Source: Siphonodentalium dalli (lineage: Eukaryota > Mollusca > Scaphopoda > Gadilida > Siphonodentaliidae). From it: DNA of 64,000 bases. The number at the start of each line of letters is the position of its first letter. Positions within the stretch are counted from its first letter, which is position 1. Location: assembly GCA_032622095.1 (NCBI GenBank), contig CP136069.1:153067043-153131042 (forward strand). Reading direction: 5' to 3'. The notes beneath the pieces were generated by a model. It saw nothing but the letters and a program-made list of their open reading frames with translations, ran no database searches and was not told where the DNA came from. Shown here piece after piece: positions 1 to 13,800 of the stretch. The translations under genes and the position numbers were made by a program.

Positions 1-1140
1 ATTATTTACTGAACATGAAGTTATTATTTACTGAACATGAATTCCCCACTAATGACGTCGGAAGTTATTATTTACTGAACATGAATTCCCCACTAATGAC
101 GTCGGAAGTTATTATTTACTGAACATGAATTCCCCACTAATGACGTCGGAAGTTATTATTTACTGCTCATGAATTCCCCACTAATGACATCGGAAGTTAT
201 TATTTACTGAACATGAATTCCCCACTAATGACGTCGGAAGTTATTATTTACTGAACATGAATTCCCCACTAATGACGTCGGAAGTTATTATTTACTGCAC
301 ATGAATTCCCCACTAATGACGTCGGAAGTTATTATTTACTGCACATGAATTCCCCACTAATGACGTCGGAAGTTATTATTTACTGAACATGAAGTTATTA
401 TTTACTGAACATGAATTTCCCACTAATGACGTCGGAAGTTATTATTTACTGCACATGAATTCCCCACTAATGACGTCGGAAGTTATTATTTACTGAACAT
501 GAATTCCCCACTAATGACGTCGGAAGTTATTATTTACTGAACATGAATTCCCCACTAATGACGTCGGAAGTTATTATTTACTGAACATGAAGTTATTATT
601 TACTGAACATGAATTCCCCACTAATGACGTCGGAAGTTATTATTTACTGAACATGAATTCCCCACTAATGACGTCGGAAGTTATTATTTACTGAACATGA
701 AGTTATTATTTACTGCACATGAATTCCCCACTAATGACATCGGAAGTTATTATTTACTGAACATGAATTCCCCACTAATGACGTCGGAAGTTATTATTTA
801 CTGAACATGAATTCCCCACTAATGACGTCGGAAGTTATTATTTACTGCACATGAATTCCCCACTAATGACGTCGGAAGTTATTATTTACTGCACATGAAT
901 TCCCCACTAATGACGTCGGAAGTTATTATTTACTGAACATGAAGTTATTATTTACTGAACATGAATTCCCCACTAATGACGTCGGGAGTTATTATTTACT
1001 GCACATGAATTCCCCACTAATGACGTCGGAAGTTATTATTTACTGAACATGAATTCCCCACTAATGACGTCGGAAGTTATTATTTACTGCACATGAATTC
1101 CCCACTAATGACGTCGGAAGTTATTATTTACTGAACATGA
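1..1140. repeat. 44-bp satellite array with 22-bp half-units and a 550-bp higher-order period
   Basis: Two 22-bp halves alternate: A (GAAGTTATTATTTACTGAACAT) and B (GAATTCCCCACTAATGACGTCG). Most units are AB; extra A halves are inserted at intervals. The rare variant GACATCG occurs twice, exactly 550 bp (25 half-units) apart, followed by nearly the same order of AB, A and 'cac' variants. The array runs off the left edge, so its full length is unknown. It lies in an ASAP intron. Confidence 0.97.
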
Positions 1141-1788
1141 AAAATGTATTTTCCTATTTGTTTGTTATTTTTTAAAGAAATATTCTTTAATTTAATCCAC
1201 CATTCACAAAAAAAAGATGAACGAGTTTTATTTACTATATAATTCTGACATATAGATCACGGGAAACATCATTATATAATCATTTCGGCGAGCAAGATTA
1301 TGAAATATACGATTCGATATATGATTTGTTTTCGAATTTTTCTGTGAGCAATTCGGTTCGAAATTAGATTCGATCAAAAACCCACTATTCGCAGGGACCT
1401 AAGTGGATTAGGAGAATACTGTATTAACTGGAGTTTTAGAACAGATTGATATCAATATTCAGTTTTCTCAATTTGGGAGCAGCAAAAATATTCTTTAAAG
1501 CTTAACCTTTTCATTACTAAATACTCATTGATGAGTAGTCCCCTTAGGAAATGTTCAGATAATAAGTTCAACGAACATTTGATGAAGTTATTATTTGAGC
1601 ATTTCCCACAAATATATAGGAATTGTTATACACTTTTACTATCTGTTCATCTGTCTTGTCATTTGATCATTTTTCATGAACACCCCTCCAAATTAATTTA
1701 GGATCATTCCAATATCTACTTTATAACTGGGTTGGAGCATGTATTTAGTAACGAAAGGGTTAAGAATAATCCAATATTTCTTTTGCAG

Positions 1789-1840
1789 TTGGTTCAAGAT
1801 GACCCAGGAAAAAAATGCTTTGACCTGATTTCTAGCTCAA
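1789..1840 (+). CDS. ASAP: ASAP exon a: PH domain, C-terminal part
   Basis: Follows a polypyrimidine run and TTTTGCAG and ends at a consensus GTAAGTG donor. Encodes [17 protein letters not shown], which aligns with the PH segment (KSFDLIS) of ASAP proteins. It is the first ASAP exon visible here. Its incoming phase (0) was chosen because the other frames do not join the next exon in a conserved way. Confidence 0.85.
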
Positions 1841-4800
1841 GTAAGTGAATTTGAAGCACTCACATTATTAGACCATATGTTTGCAATTCATCTTTATTAC
1901 ATGATCCTTCCCTTATTCCAGTCAATTAACCTGTTCTATAAATTGTGATATTAAACGCTTGTTGCATAACAGTAAATATTGCCAGTTGACATTTGACTTC
2001 CGGTTTGTCATCTGTTTACGTTCCATATGCTACGTCTCAAAATACTATGGCTTCTAATATTTCTCCAACAATTTCTAATGAATGAAGAGTTTGAAAAGTA
2101 TTTTTCATTAAATTTACGTCACTAAATACGTCACGGAGTATTTATTTATCTGGGGCTATTTTTTTACTTTGGCAAACAATGCATAGTTTCGTGAAACGTC
2201 ATCGCAGGTCTTTTTGAAGCCGATGTTAGTTTCATGTACCATTTATTGATTTAAGTATGTTTTATCTAGGTTTTGTATCATGTAATAAATAGAATCTACA
2301 ACTCGTTCCCAGTTTATAGCGGAATTCACAAAACTTGTCCAGTTTGACTCATTTTGTATATTCCGCTAAAAACTGGGGACTATTTGTAGGTCCTCTATTT
2401 ACAATATTTCTTATTTTCATACAGGAGCTTATATCATTTGTGCCAGATACTGGGTCTTTTATGTTGATGTTTGAGTCAGAAACAGGAGTGATATAGCAGA
2501 TTGTTAACTCTGTCATGAAGGGAGCATTCATGTGCAGCATTAAAGATTTTTAATAATTATTAAATAGCTGAAATTTGCCACCTAACACAGTTAGAACTAG
2601 ATAGTCTTGTATGACATACATTTCCTAAATGATGAACATTGCATCATTTCTTATTTTGCAACACATCGTTAATGATATATTTGTTGTCTGTGTTGTAGAT
2701 AACAGAACATATCACTTTCAAGGAGACGACCAGAAAGACATGGAAGAGTAAGTAGTCTAATTATGATAATGTTCCAACAAACCTTTAAATAGTGTGTCTG
2801 TCATTTGCAGATTGAGGTCCCCAGGGGGTGAATTTAGTGACACTATCCTGCATGGCGAGCTAGTATCACCAAATCCACTGTCTGGGAACCACATTCTGTT
2901 GAGGCCTGAACTGCTATTGGAGACCTTTAATTATTTAATATTCATTATCACAGTCTTAGTTCATCGTAAGTAGTGAAGTAACAAATTTTCTTTTCATCAC
3001 ATTTGTCCATGGTTGATCCTACTTTTTTTCAACAACACTCAATTTACTCTTTGTATGACTAAATATTTTGGCGCACCGTATAGACAATATCCCTTATTTG
3101 ATCCCTTATTGCTCAGCAAAAAATTTACCCCCCCCCCCCACCCCAAATTAGCTACAGTGTCATTGACACTTTCATAATAACTATGGCTGGATGGTATTGA
3201 AATTTTTAAAAAAAATGTGATTTTTTTCTCCAAAATAACATCGCGAAATATGGATTTATTGAATACTATATTTCTTTTGAAATATACAACATGAGTTCAC
3301 ATTTTAAACAGGAGATATAACACTCCGGTTTTTCGTTATAAGGGATGTTAAGCACTATCACCAGGCAGTAAATGAGTAAACTATTCTTAGAATGGCATTT
3401 GCCCATTCTATAAAGTTCCTGTCTTCCTGAGTTCGCAACAACATTGAGCAAATTACAGGCTTATGGTGTCCTGATAACTTCCTTGTTTACTTACGGAGAC
3501 ACCAGCATGTGCTGCATATTCTTGTTATGCCATAAAAGAGTCGCTGTTGCGATAGTAAATTTTTTTACATTACGCATGGTTTCAATACAGTTTTTCATTT
3601 CCAAACTGACTATAGTCAATATTGAAATACCACCCGGCCCTAATAATAACTGAAATCAGGTTGTGCCAGAGCTGATCATTATTTTACTATTCGTTACAGG
3701 TGGATTTCAGTATTAAACAATGCAAAGGAAGATGTTCTCAATAAAGCCTTCCACGGGACCAACTCAAATTCACAAGTGCTCAATCAAAGTGTTCGGGAAC
3801 TGACGAGTAGTATTATAGAGAAGATAAGGCGACTGCCTGGCAACAATGTTTGCTGCGATTGTGGGGCCTCAGGTCAGTCCATAATCAGAGTCTGTAGCTT
3901 TCTATACCGAACTGCCTGCAAAATAATGTCTGGCAAATTTGCGAGTGTATGGACGTACCCTTAACCCTTTACCCAACAGAAGGGCCCTGTGCCAATGCAT
4001 TCTCTTATATATGCGAGTCGACCATAGGTCGCCTCGCATATATAAGAGAATGCATTGGCTTAACACATTAAAAATTATAAAATTGTTAAAGAATGTAAGA
4101 AAAATGGTAAAAAGTGTTAAAAAAAGATTTTTTTTAGGCCAATGCATTCTCTTATATATGCGAGGCGACCTATGGTCGACTCGCATATATAAGAGAATGC
4201 ATTGGCACAGGGCATAACTGTAATTATCAAAATGTGGTCAAGGAGCCGGTTCCAATGATATCCATATTTGTATGGTTCTATTGAGACAGACCGAAGATAT
4301 TTTAGAAAATTCTTATGAGAAAAGGTAAATGAGAAACAAGTTCCTTCAGGTGAAACACCAGTATCAACTAATCCTTTGCCGATAGGTCTACATGTTTCAA
4401 TTCTAGCGTTTCCTCGTTCAGGACCAAATGTGGTTTGTGAAGAAATGCGGGTGACCGCACCTTTATATAGCCTATGTGGGGCTAAGCTTCATTTTGATTG
4501 GCTGTCACCATGGTTATGGTGGGGGGTCAGATTGTGATTTGGGTGCAGTTCACATTTAAGGTTCTCATGTGGGGTTCTCATTTGGGGTAAGATCTTTTTG
4601 ATAAAGGAAAGCCGTTTATACTGAACTCTATGGAGATATATCCCTTTGTAAAACCATAGGAGAAAGGGGTTAACTTTTTGGTCGCCTGCTGCGACCTGCT
4701 CTACGATGTACTTGCCCTGATTAGCAATACCGACTGACAAATACTGTTCTGCAATAATAATAGCAAATTCTTGTGAAGTAGGGGGAATATCTGTAGCAGA

Positions 4801-7800
4801 AAGGAAAATGCGATACTGAATAGTATGTCTATTTGAACTTCAGGGCTCAGTAACATGAAACGTATGCACAATGTCGGTCTGTCATGCATTTGTCTGTGGT
4901 AGTTATTAGCTGCATAATAATGCAATTGTGCACCAATTTGGCCCACAGTATTCATATTAAAAAAAAACATTGGCTACCTTACCCCATAGAACGGATTTAC
5001 TTCGGACGCACACTATTTATGCACAATGCATTTTAATTGCAATTTAAAAAACATAATTATGCAAATTAGGGAAACACCACTGTTACACTGTTCGCGATTG
5101 TTATGAACATTTTGGGGTTTATAAACAGAGTGTTGTCCTGAGACTATTAAAGAGTAGTGTGTGAATCTCTTTACGTTGAGTCGGTCTTAGTTCTATACTT
5201 AGTTGTATCAGAACGCCTACTGCGCATGACTGCCACAACAACAATTATTGAAATGTTACCCTCGAGGGTGATTTGCAGCCTGCCATGTGACGTGCCCTCA
5301 GTCAATCAGAAGAGAAGAGAATGGGATGAAGGATAACAATGTATCACATGAAACCCATATGTCATTGAAAAATCCATTAGATATTTCTTATCTCTCACTA
5401 GTGTGTAATCACCGCATGCTTCCCGGGATACTTGGCATCACGCCAAGTAAATTACCGTGTGGATTAATACTATTTAGAGAAGCCGCACATGACACCATTA
5501 CCAGACATTGGAAAATGATTGCTTTGTTCATTGAAGTGCATATATTGTCCAACTTAGTTGCACTAGGGAAAAGCTCTAGTTGTTTTCATGTGATATACAA
5601 AGATCATCAACTCCTTATGTTGGGATATAAGATTTTATGAAACTCGTCTGATGAATTTGATTCACAACTCGTCTACAACTCTTTGTGAATCAAATTTATC
5701 AAACTTGTTTCATAAAATCTTATATCCCAACATACAGTAATGCCCTAATTAATCGACTCCATAACCACAGCATAATTATGGGTATCTTTTCAGGATTTAG
5801 TCGGAAATATGGCTTGTTGCCATTCATCGGAAAGCTCTCGAGAGCTTTCGGATGAATGGCAACAAGCCATATTTCCGACTAAATCCTGAAAAGTTACCCA
5901 TAATTCTGCTGTGGTTAAGCAGTCGATTAATTAGGGCATTACTGTAACTCCTTTGAGATCCTCTATATATATTGTATCTCCCTCTATTTCAGACCCTCAG
6001 TGGTTATCAACTAATCTAGGAATTCTGATTTGCCTTGAATGCTGTGGAATACATCGAGAGTTAGGTACACATATATCTCGGACACAGAGTCTCGTTATCG
6101 ACGAATTGGGAACCAGTCAACTTCTGGTCAGTATTTCAGCTTTATTTTATTCATGATCGAAATAGTTGCATGACTTATTTCGGAGTGTTTTTGATGTTAA
6201 CCCTTTACCCAACAGAAGGGCCCTGTGCCAATGCATTCTCTTATATATGCGAGTCGACCATAGGTCGCCTCGCATATATAAGAGAATGCATTGGCTTAAC
6301 ACGTTAAAAATTATAAAATTGTTAAAGAATGTAAGAAAAAATGGTAAAAAGTGTTAAAAACAGATTTTGTTTAGGCCAATGCATTCTCTTATATATGCAG
6401 TCGACCATAATGCGAGGCGACCTATGGTCGACTCGCATATATAAGAGAATGCATTGACACAGGGCATAACTGTAACTATCACAATGTGGTCAAGGAGCCG
6501 GTTCCAATGATATCCATATTTGTATGGTTCTATTGAGACAGACCGAAGATATTTTAGGCTGTTGAAGCTTTATTTGGCCGGTTTTGGCCGGTTTGTTGGG
6601 TAAAGGGTTAATGAAGGTTATCATGATCCTCTTGTGATTGGTATATTCACTCCTTGTAATCACTAGAATGCGATTTGGTATCACGTCACATTCTCTGTTA
6701 TAGTTATATGTCCTGTTCTCTTTGTGCATTTTTCAGCGCTGCCAAATTTCAACACAAAATGATGCGTATTTCAAAGTAATGCTTTTCTCCATGTTATCAA
6801 CTAGACCAGATATTCAATCAGATCTTTAACATGTTTTTTTATCATTATCGTGTTTATCATCTTTATCGTGTTGCATAAAAGTACACCTTTGATAAGCTTT
6901 GGCAAACAGTTTAGAAAGATCTCTTTCTATGATGATGATAATGAATGGAATCTGGACACACTACACTTAACTCAAAACCTCCCCTCTCCCACTGTCAATG
7001 ATGACAAGCTGAATGTTGTTCACCTTGACCTTGTAAGCCAGTGCATTCTCATATTTTTGTGAGGCTCCTTATGGGAGACTCGCATATATCAGAGAATACA
7101 CAGGCACAAAATATTTAATGCTGCACCAGCGCAGCTCCCATCGTGAAAGGGGTAAGTGTATGATCTTTTGCAGTTGTGCAAATTTTAGGATTTCATTGGT
7201 TTATCAAATTTCGTTGATTACTTTCAGATGGCCAGAGTTGTTGGGAACGCGGCATTTAATGAAATCATGGAGGCGGCGCCAGGGCTGTCCCTTAAAGCAA
7301 ACCCATCTAGTCCTATGTAAGTATAAGAAGCACTGTCTCTTAACACTTTGACGGGTAGAACGACATTTATGTTGTTTTTTTCCTTGGTTGGTGGAATGAC
7401 ATTGATATCATTTATGGTAGTTCTATGGTAATATCATGCTACCGTTTAATGACGTTTAATGACGCAGTAATTAAAAGAAAACTAGCACAAATTTATGAGC
7501 ACTCATTTTAATGACGTTGCCATGTAAAAAAAATTCAAACCTTTCTAACAATAATGATATGATAAAGATCCCCTGTCCGATTTAACACCCTTAAATTACT
7601 TTTTGTTCAGCTTCGTGGTTGATAAATAGTTGATTTCAGTCGAGGAACCCACCCTCCAAGAATTATCATGTTTTATAAATGAAAATAGACAAGTTATAAT
7701 ACCATGCTGATCACTCCAGGCATCACTATATATGAATATAAATAGAATTCAAAACTCAAAATAGCTCTGAGCTTTGAAGGATTGGTTCCTCGACTCAAAT

Positions 7801-10800
7801 CAAATATTTCTCACCCTCGAATCTGAATAAATGGTAATTTATGGGTGTTAACCCTTTCATGACTGGAGTTTCCGGAAATTGTATGAAAACCCTGTGCCAA
7901 TGCATTCTCGTATATATGCGAGTCGCCCATAGTGCACCTCACATATATAAGAGAATGCATTGACCTAACAATATTTACCTTTATCTTGTAAGCCAGTGCA
8001 TTCTTTTATATATGCGAGGCTCCTTATTGGAAACTCATATATAAGAGAATGTACTGTTACAGGGTCTTTAATGCTGCACCATCACAGCTCCCCTCATGAA
8101 AGGGTTACATCTGACAGGGCATCTTTAACACTAATTATTAACCAGGTCTTCTCTTTCGTCATGTTCATTATGTCTCTTTAGGGATGAGAGAAGGCAGTTC
8201 ATCAAAGGAAAATATGAGTTCCAGAAATACGCAATAAAAACGTTATCAAATCGGGAGGATTTACTCAAAGACTATGTGCAAGCCGTGGTTTCCCGGGACA
8301 TACCAGCATTACTCCAGGTCTATGCTGAGGGATTTGATCTTATGAGTATCTTGCCAAATGATGTAAGTTTTTTTATATCTTGTCAAGGCCACAACCGTTA
8401 ACCCTTTCATGACAGGAGCTGCGTTTGTGCAGCATTAAAGATCTTGTACCAGTGCATTCTCTTATATAAACAAGTCTTCCATAGCATATATACGAGAATG
8501 CACTGGCTTATAAGGTCAAGGTAAATATTGTTAGGCCAATGTATTCTCTTAAATATGCAAGGCTCCCTATGGGAGACTCGTGTATATAAGAGAATGCATT
8601 AGCACATGGTTTTTGCAAAATATCAGGAAGCTACAGTCATGAAAGGGTTAACCCTTTACCCAACAGAAGGGCCCTGTGCCAATGCATTCTCTTAAATATG
8701 CGAGTCGACCATAGGTCGCCTCGCATATATAAGAGAATGCATTGGCTTAACACATTAAAAATTATAAAATTGTTAAAGAATGTAAGAAAAAATGGTAAAA
8801 AGTGTTAAAAAAAGATTTTTTTTAGGCCAATGCATTCTCTTATATATGCGAGGCGACCTATGGTCGACTTGCATATATAAGAGAATGCATTGGCACAGGG
8901 CATAACTGTAACCATCACAATGTGGTCAAGGAGCCGGTTCCAATGATATCCATATGTGTATGGTTCTATTGAGACAGACCGAAGATATTTTAGGCTGTTG
9001 TAGCTTTATTTGGCCGGTAGTGGCCGGTTTGTTGGGTAAAGGGTTAACAAACATTTGCGATGAAAAGGAGTAGATGCAGGAGAGGGAACAAATTTAAATA
9101 AAAACATGCATCACCAGTTCACCACCACACAATTAACAAATAGCGGAGTTGTCCGTGAATTTCACTAATTGTTTAATACGATCAGTTTTACTCATATTGT
9201 AAAAAATCAGCTGAGCTATTTCTTCCCATAAATTGAGGATCTTTTATTGAGTCGCAATTCTATATGAAATTTATTAACCGAGTGCTCTTAATTTGATTAG
9301 AGCTTTAGCATGGCTCAAATCAAATTTAGTGGAGGTTAATAAATTTTGTATAGAATTGCGACGAATTTGAGATCCATTTTATCACATAATCACATTTTAA
9401 CAAGGAAAAAAATCTCAAAACGGCTGGGGTTAAACAAAGTTAATATTGATTTCTTTATCACAACCAACGAGGAAGTAAAGACACCTTCAAGAAAAGAATA
9501 GTTCCATTTTAAATGTGTCTTTTCATGTTAACAAAATTGATCAGCCACCAGACCTGTTTAATCTCCCGGATCGTGCGGGAGACTACCGGTTTGAGGCCTC
9601 ATCTCCCGCACTCCCAGATTAAGCTTGTAATCTAACGGTTTCAATCAAATCAACAACAACAACAAATTTAATGTCAAAATTCTCAGAACGTGGAAGTGTT
9701 TTCAATTGAAACCACGTGTGACTGAGATTTGCCGAGATCAGGTGTGCTCCATTGATAACCGGAGTATAGACACCGTCGCCTGCCTTTAAACTGCATCTTT
9801 GTCGCGACGAAATTAATTGAATGTATGGCAGTTTGTTTTCTTTGGGTATCAATAATTACTATTAGCACCCAAGCATGGCGTGTTAGTAAATAAATGCACA
9901 TGCTATATATACTGGGGTTGGGTTTATTTCTGCAATAAATCATTCTAGTTTAGTAAGTTTACTAGTCTTGTGTTAAATTTAGAAATGTCCGGTGTTTTAA
10001 TTCGGCGAAACGCTGCCGAAATGACAGTGACGAAGTTGTTGATAGTCCTTCGAAATGACGCCGATATGAGTCCAAGTATAGGGATTTGTAGGCCGAAGAA
10101 TTTTCTTGGTTTTAAATGTTATAACGCTAGACATTGATATCACTAATGAAATAGATTATCAACAAAAAATAATCAATTTTTTTTATTTGAATAAATACAT
10201 TCAAATGTGATCAGAAATATGCATTTACATTAATTCATCCTTTGAAAAGTGAAGATTAATTACATTTAACTACTTTAAAATCACTACCCACCATTTTTCA
10301 AAGGAAGAAATAGTGAAAATGTTACTTTTTAGCTGCAATTTGTAATCTCACTGACAAGACCCAAATCTCCCTGACTGGAGGGGCAGAATCTCACTGACAG
10401 ATATTTAGGCATTAAACAGGTCTGTCAGCCACCCTTATCGCCCATGTTTATTTCACAGTCAACACTAAATAACCCAACACAAATCAAATATCATAATTAT
10501 ATTCTAATTAACATAATAATAAAGTTCCAGTATTGACATCATTATAATTGCGCTAAGCTCTTACATCACTGTTAGTGCTGATAATACACGTGTGTCTTAC
10601 TAAAAAAATTGAGGCTGGATTTAGGGGCTAATTATGTGATAAAACTATATAAATAATGGAAATGAAGGTGAAAGCAAAAAAGAAACTCTACCATCAAATA
10701 TTTTCTTCACCACTCTGCGTGACCACATTATCCATATTTTAACCCTTTCAGTGCCAAGTCCGATTTTTGTATCAACCCATATTTCCTTGATCATTTTTCA

Positions 10801-13800
10801 AATTTATTGATTTGAATAATGTGATACATTGATGGAAAGAGCCCTTAGAGCTCTCTCCATCAATGTATCACATTATTATAATCAATAAATTTGAAAAATG
10901 ATCAAGGAAATATGGGTTGATACAAAAATCGGACTTGGCACTGAAAGGGTTAATCAACATGAACATAAACCAATTGAGTAAAAAGTTACATATTTTTGAC
11001 AATATTGAGAAAAAATATTGCGAAAACCCTGTGCCAATGCATTCTCTTATATATGCGAGTCGCTCATAGGGCGCCTCACATATATATAAGAGAATGCATT
11101 GGCCTAACTATATCTACCTTGTCCTTTTAAGCCAGTGCATTCTCTTATATATGCAAGGCTCCCTATGGGGACTCGCATATCTAAGAGAATACACTGGCAC
11201 AGGGTCTTTAATGCTGCACCAGCGCTGCTCCCATCATGAAAGGGTTAAATTGCTGTAAGTTTTCACTGTATTCTAAGAGATAGGTGCATTCACTTATATA
11301 TGTGACACTCCCTTTATATATATGATCTCTAATGCTGCACCAGTGCATCTCCCTTCATGAAAGGGTTAAAGACATAATCAAAACTTAATCGAATAAAGAT
11401 TTATTTCTTATCAATTGTCAGAAACGTCTAGCTTCCCCAATGTATTTCCACAAAATTTGATGAGCTTTTTTGGTTTCAGTTGCAGCCTGCCATGGAGACT
11501 GTTCTACATTTAGCAATAAGACAAGAAGATGGGATGTCACTGTATATTGTGGACTTCATCATTCAAAACTGTAACCAGTAAGTCAAAGGCAGATTTACTG
11601 TACCATATCCTCACTCTCAGACTGCAATACTATCCAACAATTCATCCTCAAACTTAAAAAGTTGGAAGATGAGTGGCATATGGCATTCAATACCGACAAA
11701 TGTGAAATAATCCACATACAGTAATGCTCTAAGTAATCGACTTCTTAACCACAGCAGAATTATGGGTAACTTTTCAGGATTTAGTCGGAAATATGGCTTG
11801 TTGCCATTCGTTGGAAAGCTCTCCCCGAGAGCTTTCCAATGAATGGCAACAAGCCATATTTCCGACTAAATCCTGAAAAGTTACCCATAATTCTGCTGTG
11901 GTTAAGAAGTCGATTACTTAGAGCATTACTGTACATAGGAAAAAAGAATCTATGATCCATGACTACTACCGGGTACCTCCACCATCATACTAAATAGCAC
12001 AGAAAAGGCAAAATATTTTGGAATAACCATCTCTAAAGATATGTCATGGAATTCTCACATAAATAACATCACAAACAAAGCCTTTGCCTCATTAAGATTT
12101 ATCAGAAGAAACATCAGGATAAATAACCATAAAACAAAAGAACTAGCTTGTAAATCATATGTCTGCCCTAAGATGGAATATTGCTCAACCATTTGGTACC
12201 CATGGCAAGCATACCTAAGAGACCAAATAGAATTTGTTCAACACAGAGCAGCCCGGTATACACTGAACATCTACAACTACCCAAGCAGTGCCCCTGACAT
12301 GCTAAAACACCTGCAATGGCCTTCTCTAGAACATCGACAATTATGTTCATCACTTGTCATGTTCTACAAAATCAAAAACAACATCGTTAATATATGAGAC
12401 ACTGCCCCCTTCACAACATCCAGAGGTCATAAAATTGTACTGTTTTTCACTGGACCAAAATATATCTGCACCTCATTCTACCCACGTACTATTCTTGCAT
12501 GGAATTCTCTTGACTCTCGCTATTGCTACCCTCACAGACCTGGACAAGTTCAAATCTTTATAGCGACCATTTCAAACTCACATAAGGCCAAAATAAAAAC
12601 ATCTGTTTTTCCGGTTACCGACCGACCTTTTTTTTTAAACTTTTTTTTTTTTAATGCATGTAATAGGCATGTAAGCACACCTATATCGCTAAATATATAC
12701 TATATACTATGTTTACATTAATCAGCAATAATTTAAGATGGAATTTTCAAAAACAATTTACTTCTATTAAAATACATGTCCATTTGTGGTTGCAGATGAA
12801 TCCCAATCTCACCAATAAATATGCAGTATTTAAAACATGCCTGTGGTATACTTGTTTGTTCAACTCCCATGTCTTGTGGGAAGAAGTCTTATCTGTTAGA
12901 GAGCAATATACATGTAGAATACTTTCTATATCAGAATTTAAAGTTCCTCTCCCCAGTCAATATTCCTGAGGTGTATGACCAAATATTTAAGTGAGGTTTG
13001 AATTAATATCGTACAAGTTATGTTATTATAAAGTCATAGAAAAGCCCTATTATGATGTTCGTCTTGGGCCTGTTGATATGACAATATTGTGCTCTGAGGA
13101 AGATGTGCCACAACAATCTAAACTGAGAGAATAATTACAAGAGAGCTGCATAGTTGAGTGCTTGGGAGGCATTTGTTTGTCCACATTGACAATACTTATC
13201 ATATTATTGTGCTACATTAACTGTTTACTTGCAATATACATGGACAGCCTTAACACAAGTATAAAGAGTATGCATTAATGTACTTCTTAACTGTTCGGGG
13301 AAAAAATAAAAAAATATTACCAAAAAAAAAAATCCCTATCCACCTACCTGGAATTTTTTTTTTTGGCACCATAATAGGAAACAAATAAGTTTGTTTTTTT
13401 TGCCTAACCCAACCTGTGCCTAATCTCAGTTTTTATCATGTTTTTGAATAAAAACCAAAATTCACCAAAAATATTGCACATCAAAATTGTATAGCTACAC
13501 AATCATGCATCTCCTTTCAAACTTCAACATAATGAAGATTAGGAGAAACCTATAGATAGATAGATAATTCATCATTCAAAACTGTAACCAGTGCATCAAA
13601 GGCAGATTTACTTCTACCCGATCCCCAACTAAATATTGTTCATTCTTACTTCAGATTACATCTTGACCGTAAATCACTCACCGGTGACACAGTTCTCCAT
13701 CTGTGTGCAGAGCAAAATAAAACAGAATGTATGAAGTTATTACTACGGACCAAACCTGACCTCGCCAGCATGGAAAACAATCTCGGTCAAACTCCGCTGG

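Noticed and set aside
3266-3653. Short ORFs in the second intron
   Set aside because: No splice signals in phase with ASAP, no repeat or protein similarity; AT-rich chance frames.
3902-4217. Overlapping ORFs on both strands containing [16 protein letters not shown]-like peptides (also at 6166, 17838, 46598, 29852)
   Set aside because: They are translations of the TTAA-element hairpins; the same peptide appears on both strands because the DNA is palindromic. Not genes.
5090-5230. Possible solo LTR fossil (TATA-like box, AGTCGG, TATCAGAACG)
   Set aside because: No second copy, no recognisable boundaries or target duplication, and no neighbouring element parts; resemblance alone is too weak.
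11570-11590. Whether the second 'ttcatcattcaaaactgtaacca' at 13568 is a duplicated ASAP exon
   Set aside because: Only the last ~23 bp of the exon are copied, there is no acceptor before it, and it is explained as a LINE target duplication.
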